Below are positions 57,865-64,000 of a stretch of DNA of 64,000 bases, piece after piece. Both the position numbers and the translations under genes were made by a program. The stretch comes from an uncultured Lachnospiraceae bacterium (GTDB taxonomy: Bacteria > Bacillota > Clostridia > Lachnospirales > Lachnospiraceae). The stretch's first letter is position 1, and each line of letters opens with the position of its first letter. The notes under the pieces are model-generated. The model worked only from the letters and a program-made list of their open reading frames with translations. It was not told where the DNA came from and ran no database searches. The stretch is taken from NCBI GenBank assembly GCA_910579735.1, contig CAJTUZ010000001.1:310001-374000 (forward strand), given 5' to 3'.

Positions 57865-57894
57865 ATTTTAGCATAGCTCTCTTTTGGCTGTCAA
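57865..57894 (-). promoter_or_regulatory. Promoter of the ABC exporter leader
   Basis: On the minus strand TTGACA (57894-57889), 18 bases, TAAAAT (57870-57865). It lies back-to-back with the rightward promoter at 57941. Confidence 0.7.
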
Positions 57895-57940
57895 GAGGTA
57901 TGCTGTACGATGTCAGGCATTTTCCCTTATAAATTCCGTA

Positions 57941-57969
57941 TTGTCAATAAAATCCCGATGTGGTATGAT
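57941..57969 (+). promoter_or_regulatory. Promoter of the panT-coaX-coaBC cluster
   Basis: TTGTCA (57941-57946), 17 bases, TATGAT (57964-57969), 50 bases before ATG 58021, with ACAGGAGG as ribosome site. Confidence 0.6.
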
Positions 57970-58020
57970 TACACCGTATTGTATCTCGATTAAGAGAATA
58001 ATAACAGGAGGAAACGTACC

Positions 58021-58845
58021 ATGAAAAATGAAAAAACTTATGAACTGGTGCTGACTGCACTGTTCACCGCCATTATTATCATAATGGCATTCACACCGCT
58101 GGGATATATCCCGCTTGTTGTCATCAACGCGACGATCATTCATATCCCGGTCATCCTTGGAGCACTATTTCTGGGACCGAAGAAAGGTGCATTTTTAGGA
58201 TTCACATTTGGTTTCACAAGCTTTATCAACAACACATTCAAGGCGGTTACACCGTCGGCTTTTGTATTTTCACCCGTTCTTGCGGCAAATGTTGTCGGTG
58301 TTTCGGGTATTTTTAAGAGCCTTTATATCTGCTTCATACCGAGAATTTTAGTCGGCGTCATACCGTACTTTGTGTATATTCTCGTTCGGAAGCTGTTAAA
58401 AGACGGACAGAAAGTATGGGGGATTGTGATCAACCTTGCGGCTTCCGTTCTTTTGTCTGTTTCCCTGATCATATTCTTAAAACGTATGTTACAGGATAAG
58501 GCAGACGAAAATATGTGCATGACGATCAGTATGGCAGTCGGTATTGCGGCGGGGGTACTGCTTTTTGTTGTGCTGACGATCGCCGGCAGAAGGAAAGCGT
58601 CAACGAATATTGCGCTTGCCTATGCGGGACTTACAGGAGCATTTACCAATACATTGTTTGTTATGAGCGGTATTTTTATTTTGTATAAAGATGCCTATGC
58701 ACAGGCGCTCGGTATTGCCGGGGAGGCGGTATTTGATACGATCATGGGGATCATCAGTTTTAACGGCGTCATAGAAGCGGTAGTGGCTGCGGTCATCATT
58801 GCTGGTGTAGGGATCGCGTTAATGAGGGTAAAACCTATCGATTAA
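58021..58845 (+). CDS. panT: ECF transporter substrate-binding protein, pantothenate type
   Basis: 274 residues with at least six membrane spans. The first helix (LVLTALFTAIIIIMAFTPLG) with the Ala-Leu-Phe-Xaa-Ala-Ile-Ile pattern is the usual start of ECF S components, where a small-residue face binds the shared EcfT protein. The middle (GPKKGAFLGFTFGFTSFINN) also fits. The adjacent type III pantothenate kinase and coaBC suggest pantothenate as substrate. The EcfA/T energising module is not in this window. It is somewhat longer than most S components because of a hydrophilic insertion and an added helix near residues 120-190. Confidence 0.78.
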   Translation: MKNEKTYELVLTALFTAIIIIMAFTPLGYIPLVVINATIIHIPVILGALFLGPKKGAFLGFTFGFTSFINNTFKAVTPSAFVFSPVLAANVVGVSGIFKSLYICFIPRILVGVIPYFVYILVRKLLKDGQKVWGIVINLAASVLLSVSLIIFLKRMLQDKADENMCMTISMAVGIAAGVLLFVVLTIAGRRKASTNIALAYAGLTGAFTNTLFVMSGIFILYKDAYAQALGIAGEAVFDTIMGIISFNGVIEAVVAAVIIAGVGIALMRVKPID

Positions 58846-58868
58846 ACAGAAAGGAACATAGTGAGAAG

Positions 58869-59642
58869 ATGATTTTGGCAGTAGATATCGGGAATACTAA
58901 TATTGTGATCGGCTGTATTGAACAGGAAAAAATTCATTTTGTGGAAAGAGTCTCAACCAACATCTCCAATACGGAACTGGAGTATGTCGTATCGTTTAAG
59001 ACACTTTTAGACCTGTACGGCATCGAGGTGAAATCCATTACGGGGTGCATCATAGCTTCCGTAGTCCCGCCTCTTAATAATGTCGTAAAGACGGCAATGG
59101 AGAAGCTGCTGCGCATTTCGCCGCTGCTTGTGGGGCCGGGCGTGAAAACGGGACTGAATATTCTTATGGATAATCCGGGACAGGTCGGTTCCGATCTGAT
59201 TGTCAATGCGGTTGCAGGATTACAGTATTACGGTGCACCGATTATTCTGATCGATATGGGAACAGCGACGACAATAAGCGTGGTAGATGAGAAAAAGAAT
59301 TATATCGGCGGAATGATCCTTCCGGGGGTCAAGGTATCTCTGGATTCTTTGGTAAACCGGACGTCCCAGCTGCCAAAGATCAGTCTGGAAGCGCCCAAAA
59401 AAGTCATCGGCCGGAATACGATCGACTGTATGAAAAGCGGCATCGTTATGGGACAGGCGGCCTGTATCGATGGAATGATCGAGCGGATCTGGGAAGAACT
59501 CGGACAGCAGGCTGCTGTAGTCGCAACCGGCGGTCTTGCGGGCAGCATTGTGCCTTATTGTAAGAAAAAGGTCATTCATGATGATGAACTGACGTTAAAA
59601 GGTCTGTATATTATATATTGTAAAAATATGGAACAGGGATAA
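58869..59642 (+). CDS. coaX: Type III pantothenate kinase
   Basis: 257 residues of the ASKHA fold. Phosphate 1 motif is LAVDIGNTNIVIG at the N-terminus. The pantothenate-binding GxRxD-type region appears as NPGQVGSDLIVNAVAG, and the phosphate 2 motif is IDMGTATTISVVD. The first committed step of coenzyme A synthesis is ATP-dependent phosphorylation of pantothenate; this type is not inhibited by CoA and needs a monovalent cation. It follows panT by 23 bases. Confidence 0.95.
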   Translation: MILAVDIGNTNIVIGCIEQEKIHFVERVSTNISNTELEYVVSFKTLLDLYGIEVKSITGCIIASVVPPLNNVVKTAMEKLLRISPLLVGPGVKTGLNILMDNPGQVGSDLIVNAVAGLQYYGAPIILIDMGTATTISVVDEKKNYIGGMILPGVKVSLDSLVNRTSQLPKISLEAPKKVIGRNTIDCMKSGIVMGQAACIDGMIERIWEELGQQAAVVATGGLAGSIVPYCKKKVIHDDELTLKGLYIIYCKNMEQG

Positions 59643-59714
59643 ACGGTCTGTATGGCGGCATGTGCGTCATTTAATAATATCATGACATATAACGGGATGT
59701 TTGGAGGAAACAGG

Positions 59715-60905
59715 ATGCTGAAGGGAAAACATATTATACTTGGGGTAACAGGCAGTATCGCGGCGTATAAAATCGCTTCGTTAGCCAGTATGCTGAAAAA
59801 GGGCGGAGCCGATATCACCGTCATTATGACACAGAATGCAACAAATTTTATCAATCCGATTACATTCGAAACTCTGACCGGCAACAAATGTCTGGTAGAC
59901 ACCTTTGACAGAAATTTCCAGTATAGTGTGGAACATGTCTCATTGGCAAAGCAGACAGATGTCTTTATGATGGCGCCTGCTTCCGCCAACGTGATCGCCA
60001 AGGCGGCGCACGGCATTGCAGACGATATGCTGACAACGACGCTGCTTGCCTGCGAATGTACGAAGATTTTTGCTCCGGCAATGAATACGAGAATGTACCG
60101 CAATCCCGTTGTACAGGATAATATTGAAATATTGCGGCGCTACGGCATCGAGGTGATCACGCCGGCCACGGGTTATCTGGCGTGCGGGGATACCGGAGAG
60201 GGTAAGATGCCGGAGCCGGAGTTTTTGTATGAAGCGATCGTAAACGCGCTGCAGCCAAAAGATATGAAGGGTAAAAAAGTACTTGTGACGGCGGGCGCAA
60301 CCAGGGAAAAGATCGATCCCGTGCGTTATATCAGCAATCACTCTACCGGAAAAATGGGTTATGCCATTGCCGGAGCGGCAATGCGGCGCGGCGCGGACGT
60401 TACGCTGGTAACGGGGAAGACCGCCCTGCAGCCGCCGGCAGGCGTGCATACGATCGAGATCCTGTCTGCCGCACAGATGTTTGAGGCCGTCAAAGAGCGG
60501 GCCGGGGAACAGGACATTATCATCAAGGCGGCGGCGGTGGCGGATTATACGCCGAAGTTTCCGGCAGAGGAGAAAGTGAAGAAAAAAGATGGGGAACTGA
60601 CGATAGAACTGGAACGGACGGAGGATATTCTCGGCTTCCTCGGAGCCAACAAGAAAACAGGTCAGTTTCTATGCGGATTTTCCATGGAAACAGAAAATAT
60701 GATAGAGAATTCCCGTAAAAAGCTGGAGAAAAAGAATCTTGACCTGATCGTGGCCAACAATCTCAGGCAGACGGGAGCCGGTTTCGGAACGGATACCAAT
60801 ATCGTTACGCTGCTGTCGAAAGAAGAAACGCTGCAGCTTCCGATCATGAGCAAAAAAGAAGTGGCGGATGAACTGCTTACTTATATTATGAATCATTTAT
60901 CGTAA
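59715..60905 (+). CDS. coaBC: Phosphopantothenoylcysteine synthetase/decarboxylase
   Basis: 396 residues from ATG 59715, after TTGGAGGAAACAGG; the frame is open to 59652 but that lacks a site. The N-terminal CoaC flavoprotein half has LGVTGSIAAYK, the active-site His in VEHVSLAKQTD, APAMNTRMY and the substrate-clamp ACGDTGEGKM. The C-terminal CoaB half has VLVTAGATREKIDPVRYISN and KAAAVADYTP. It adds cysteine to 4'-phosphopantothenate with CTP, then decarboxylates. Third gene of the CoA cluster. Confidence 0.96.
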   Translation: MLKGKHIILGVTGSIAAYKIASLASMLKKGGADITVIMTQNATNFINPITFETLTGNKCLVDTFDRNFQYSVEHVSLAKQTDVFMMAPASANVIAKAAHGIADDMLTTTLLACECTKIFAPAMNTRMYRNPVVQDNIEILRRYGIEVITPATGYLACGDTGEGKMPEPEFLYEAIVNALQPKDMKGKKVLVTAGATREKIDPVRYISNHSTGKMGYAIAGAAMRRGADVTLVTGKTALQPPAGVHTIEILSAAQMFEAVKERAGEQDIIIKAAAVADYTPKFPAEEKVKKKDGELTIELERTEDILGFLGANKKTGQFLCGFSMETENMIENSRKKLEKKNLDLIVANNLRQTGAGFGTDTNIVTLLSKEETLQLPIMSKKEVADELLTYIMNHLS

Positions 60906-60926
60906 GACAGTGTTCGCAGGAAGGGT

Positions 60927-61493
60927 ATGGCAGCAAAAATGAGAATTGGAACAGGGTATGACGTACATCGTCTGGTGACTGACAGAAAATTAATAATCGG
61001 CGGGGAAGAGATTCCTTATGAAATGGGACTGCTTGGACATTCGGACGCGGATGTCCTGCTGCATGCGGTCATGGATGCACTGCTTGGCGCGGCGGCGTTA
61101 GGGGACATCGGGAAGCATTTCCCGGACAGTGATCCGGCATACAAGGGGATTTCCTCTGTCAAACTATTGGAGCATGTGGGCGCTCTGCTCGAAAAACATC
61201 TTTTCCTGATAGAAAATATTGATGCGACGATCATTGCACAGGCGCCTAAAATGCGTCCGTATATTGAGCATATGCGCCGGCATATTGCGGATGCACTGCA
61301 GATTGAAGTTTCACAGGTAAGTGTCAAGGCGACGACGGAAGAAGGACTCGGCTTTACGGGAAGCGGCGAAGGAATCGCAGCGCAAGCTGTCTGTATGCTC
61401 TCGACGCCTGCGGAACTTTATGACCGTGACGCAGTGCAGAACCGGGGCTGTGCAGGCTGCGGCGGCTGCCCGCACGAGATGGCCGGAAAGTAA
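60927..61493 (+). CDS. ispF: 2-C-methyl-D-erythritol 2,4-cyclodiphosphate synthase
   Basis: 188 residues. Zinc-binding GTGYDVHRL, then LLGHSDADVLLHAVMDALLG, IGKHFPDSDPAYKG and the TTEEGLGFTGSGEGI end are all present. It cyclises CDP-ME 2-phosphate in the non-mevalonate isoprenoid pathway; it acts as a trimer. It is about 30 residues longer than a minimal IspF: a Cys-rich tail (NRGCAGCGGCPHEMAGK) follows the normal end. It lies 21 bases after coaBC with GCAGGAAGG before the ATG. Confidence 0.95.
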   Translation: MAAKMRIGTGYDVHRLVTDRKLIIGGEEIPYEMGLLGHSDADVLLHAVMDALLGAAALGDIGKHFPDSDPAYKGISSVKLLEHVGALLEKHLFLIENIDATIIAQAPKMRPYIEHMRRHIADALQIEVSQVSVKATTEEGLGFTGSGEGIAAQAVCMLSTPAELYDRDAVQNRGCAGCGGCPHEMAGK

Positions 61494-61577
61494 TGCAGTA
61501 CTTTATGCATCCTTGCCAAAATCGGCATAATATGCTACTATTTTGGAATAAGAAATAGAATCTGCAGGGGGGCCGAC

Positions 61578-62537
61578 ATGAAGTACAAAACTTTGGTAAC
61601 AGGCAAAAATGCAACGATTATAGACGATTTTTTTATTCAAATGGACGATACGTTTGAGGTGATTTCCACTTCGACGCGTTTCGGGGATATTATGCGGCAT
61701 GTCAAATACTTTAATCCGGATCTGTTTGTATACTGTTTGAACAATGAACCGCGTGAGAGTATCAGCCAGATGATCAATATCAAGAACAGTCTGCTGCGGT
61801 CAGGGACGACGATGGTTCTGATCGGCTCAAAAGAAGAATGTGATGAATTTGAGAAAATTGCCGTCAATGTTGCTTCCTTAACAATTACAAAGCCGTTTAC
61901 AGCAGTTTCCATTCAGGAAACGATCATGAAATATATACGGGACAGGGAAACATATTTTGAGGCGAAAGCCGCTAAAAAAGCAGACGAGGAAGAAGAATTC
62001 CTTAGAAGCATGGAAACAGACATAGAAAAGAAACCGTCTCAGGCAGAAAAAGAAGATACGAAAAAGCCGGATGATATCATAGAATTAGCTGAAAAAATAG
62101 AAGAATTAAAGAAAGCGCTGGATGGGGAAACCGCAAACGAAAAGGAAAATGTCGTGCCGGCTGATGAACCTGCACAGCGTAAACATATCCTAGTAGTAGA
62201 TGACGATCCGCTTATGTTAAAGATGTTAAAAGAACATCTGCATGGTGAATATGATGTGGCGACAGCGGTAAGCGGAAAGATCGCGCTGAAGTTTCTGGAA
62301 CGTAAGAAGACGAATCTGATCCTGCTGGATTACGAGATGCCCGGTGAAAAAGGACCGGGGATTTTGGAAAAAGTACGTGCCAATGAGGCAACCAAAGATA
62401 TTCCTGTAATTTTCCTGACAGGCGTGTCAGATCGTGAAAAAATTCAGGAAGCGCTTGTTTTACGTCCGCAGAGTTATTTGCTCAAACCGATCGACAGAGA
62501 GAAACTGATCGAGGCGATCACGAAAGTCATAGGATAG
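61578..62537 (+). CDS. Double-receiver response regulator without output domain
   Basis: 319 residues. Residues 1-120 look like a degenerate receiver (YKTLVTGKNATIIDDFFIQM, then MVLIGSKEECDEFEKI and a TITKPFTAVS Lys-Pro end) lacking the acidic pocket and a clear phospho-Asp. A charged Lys/Glu linker follows. Residues 205-319 are a full receiver: HILVVDDDPLMLKMLK, phospho-Asp in LILLDYEMPGEKG, Thr in PVIFLTGVSD and Lys in YLLKPIDREKL. It probably works with the kinase encoded next, in signal relay rather than DNA binding. Confidence 0.85.
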   Translation: MKYKTLVTGKNATIIDDFFIQMDDTFEVISTSTRFGDIMRHVKYFNPDLFVYCLNNEPRESISQMINIKNSLLRSGTTMVLIGSKEECDEFEKIAVNVASLTITKPFTAVSIQETIMKYIRDRETYFEAKAAKKADEEEEFLRSMETDIEKKPSQAEKEDTKKPDDIIELAEKIEELKKALDGETANEKENVVPADEPAQRKHILVVDDDPLMLKMLKEHLHGEYDVATAVSGKIALKFLERKKTNLILLDYEMPGEKGPGILEKVRANEATKDIPVIFLTGVSDREKIQEALVLRPQSYLLKPIDREKLIEAITKVIG

Positions 62538-62605
62538 GTTTGGCGGGAAGGGTCTGATCATAAAAAGGATAGTTGAGGAAGAGAAGAAAGGGCGGTTTTG
62601 CGAAA

Positions 62606-64000
62606 ATGGATTACGAATTATATTTGACGGATCTGATCGATAGAAAAGCATTGCAGAATATACAGGACGCCTTTTCTCAGGTAACGGGAGTTGCCGCGCT
62701 GACAACGGATACAAATGGTGTGGCGGTCACGAACGGGTCCAATTTTTCCGATTTTTGCATGAAATATACAAGAAATTCTCCGATCGGGTGTATGCGCTGT
62801 GCGCAGTGTGACAAAGAAGGCGCTAAGACGGCGTTGGAACAGGGGCATCCGGTCGTTTATACATGTCATGCGGGGCTGCTTGATTTTGCGGCGCCGATTA
62901 TGGTAGGCGACAAAATGGTGGGATGTTTTGTCGGCGGGCAGATCTTGAAGGAAATGCCCGATATGCAGAAAATAAAAGAAACCGCGGCCGAACTGGGGAT
63001 CGATCCGGAAAGCTATCTTGAAGCAGTGAAAGAGATAAAGATTGTGGAGCAGGATACGATTGACGTTGCGACGAAATTTTTAGTTGCGATCGCGGAAGTC
63101 CTTTCGGATATGGCCCATAATAAATATCTCGTTTATCAGGCCAATGCGGATATTTTGAGGACGTCAAATATGAAATCCGATTTTCTGGCCAATATGAGCC
63201 ATGAGATCAGGACACCCATGAACGCCGTGATCGGCATGGCGGAAATGGCGCTGCGGGAAGATCTGCCCTTAGCGGCCAAGACTTATATCAATCAGATCAA
63301 AGAGGCCGGGAAATCACTGCTTACCATCATCAATGATATTTTGGATTTTTCCAAGATCGAATCCGGCAAAATGGATATTAACGTAGTGGAGTACGAACCG
63401 ATGTCCGTTGTCAGCGATGTCAGCAACATTGTTATGACAAGACTCAAAGGCAAGGACGTGGAACTGATCTTAAATATTTCTCCGGGACTGCCGGACAGAC
63501 TGCTTGGCGATAACATCAGGATCAAGCAGGTTCTTTTGAATCTGGCCAGTAATGCGGCGAAGTTTACAAACAAAGGAAAGATCACGCTGACGATGGATTA
63601 TGTCAGGATAGCGCCTGATAAGATAGAACTGCATATTTGTGTGGAAGATACCGGGATCGGCATCAAAAAAGAAGACAAGGAGAAACTTTTCCAGTCGTTC
63701 CAGCAGTTAGACAGCAAAAGAAATCGTAATATCGAAGGAACGGGACTCGGCCTGGCGATATCCAAGCAGCTTCTGCATTTGATGAACGGCGAGATCTGGG
63801 TGGAAAGCGAATATGAGAAGGGCAGTAAGTTTTTCTTTAAACTGCCGCAGAAAGTCATCAATGATACGCCGTGTATCTGCGTAAAAGAGCCGGATGTCCG
63901 TATAGCGGCAGGGCTGTTTTCCAACCGCTATGTCAGGGAGCGCTTTGCGGAGGATGTACACAGTCTCGGCGTAGAATATAAGGAACTGTTTTCCGAAGAA
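62606..64000 (+). CDS. PocR-domain sensor histidine kinase (runs off the window)
   Basis: 465 codons are visible, still open at base 64000. Residues 10-175 form a PocR sensory domain with the Cys-rich SPIGCMRCAQCDKEGAKTAL and VVYTCHAGLLDFAAPIMVGD segments. A HisKA domain follows with phospho-acceptor His in DFLANMSHEIRTPMNAVIG near residue 205. Then the ATPase domain: N-box LLNLASNAAKFT, G1 EDTGIGIKKED, G2 GTGLGLAISKQLL. The remaining start of a further domain, probably a receiver, is cut off. Cytoplasmic; ligand unknown. Confidence 0.92.
   Translation, partial: MDYELYLTDLIDRKALQNIQDAFSQVTGVAALTTDTNGVAVTNGSNFSDFCMKYTRNSPIGCMRCAQCDKEGAKTALEQGHPVVYTCHAGLLDFAAPIMVGDKMVGCFVGGQILKEMPDMQKIKETAAELGIDPESYLEAVKEIKIVEQDTIDVATKFLVAIAEVLSDMAHNKYLVYQANADILRTSNMKSDFLANMSHEIRTPMNAVIGMAEMALREDLPLAAKTYINQIKEAGKSLLTIINDILDFSKIESGKMDINVVEYEPMSVVSDVSNIVMTRLKGKDVELILNISPGLPDRLLGDNIRIKQVLLNLASNAAKFTNKGKITLTMDYVRIAPDKIELHICVEDTGIGIKKEDKEKLFQSFQQLDSKRNRNIEGTGLGLAISKQLLHLMNGEIWVESEYEKGSKFFFKLPQKVINDTPCICVKEPDVRIAAGLFSNRYVRERFAEDVHSLGVEYKELFSEE

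Noticed and set aside
62161..62170. CTGATGA sequences elsewhere (for example here and at 50271) as further hammerheads
   Set aside because: None has the paired stems, GAAA and GUC at the required positions.

Overview
The window looks like a chromosome segment of a gut-type Clostridia, most probably Lachnospiraceae. The signs are moderate GC, AGGAGG-type ribosome binding sites, a single-chain PurL, an OFA-type MFS carrier, QueH, an ECF pantothenate transporter next to type III pantothenate kinase, and a PocR-type histidine kinase. The assignment is inferred from gene content only.

Layout. Bases 1-23449 are host chromosome: the end of a GH13 glucosidase, an OFA-family MFS carrier, a large degenerate cyclic-nucleotide-domain protein, a CE2-type esterase, a TetR regulator, purL, an HgdB/DUF2229-like protein, carA-carB, queH, argS and the tRNA-Val and tRNA-Met genes. 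A small decayed element lies behind tRNA-Met, bounded by copies of the tRNA 3' end and carrying a DinJ/YafQ toxin-antitoxin pair. Then come a GNAT acetyltransferase, a HAD phosphatase and the first 77 codons of an NAD-dependent epimerase.

Bases 23450-53289 (29,840 bp) are a complete-looking Mu-like transposable siphophage prophage inserted inside that epimerase gene. A 5-bp TTTAC target duplication flanks it, and removing the prophage plus one copy restores the reading frame exactly. The order is: left-end transposase sites; a leftward XRE repressor with an operator array; an early region of very small genes; MuA-like transposase and MuB-like ATPase; Gam; GemA/gp16; a Mor-family activator; holin and a three-domain lysozyme; gp26/gp27-like genes; terminase; an SPP1-type portal; a head-morphogenesis protein fused to an HExxH domain; scaffold; capsid; connectors; tail tube; frameshifted tail chaperones; tape measure; tail tip genes; right-end sites. 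Early control is Mu-like, whereas the virion genes resemble Firmicutes siphophages.

The most unusual find is in the phage early region: two near-identical RNA motifs (25480-25546 and 26148-26214) with every core nucleotide of a type II hammerhead self-cleaving ribozyme (GAAA, CUGAUGA, GUC cleavage triplet, stems I and III). Each sits about 40 nt before a small gene, and together they bracket a three-gene cassette. Tandem cleavage would release a 668-nt RNA.

Bases 53290-64000 return to the host: the rest of the epimerase, a DUF4332 protein, a leftward three-gene ABC-2 exporter operon behind a long attenuator-like leader with a 12-codon peptide, a panT-coaX-coaBC coenzyme A cluster, ispF, a double-receiver response regulator and a PocR-domain histidine kinase that runs off the window.
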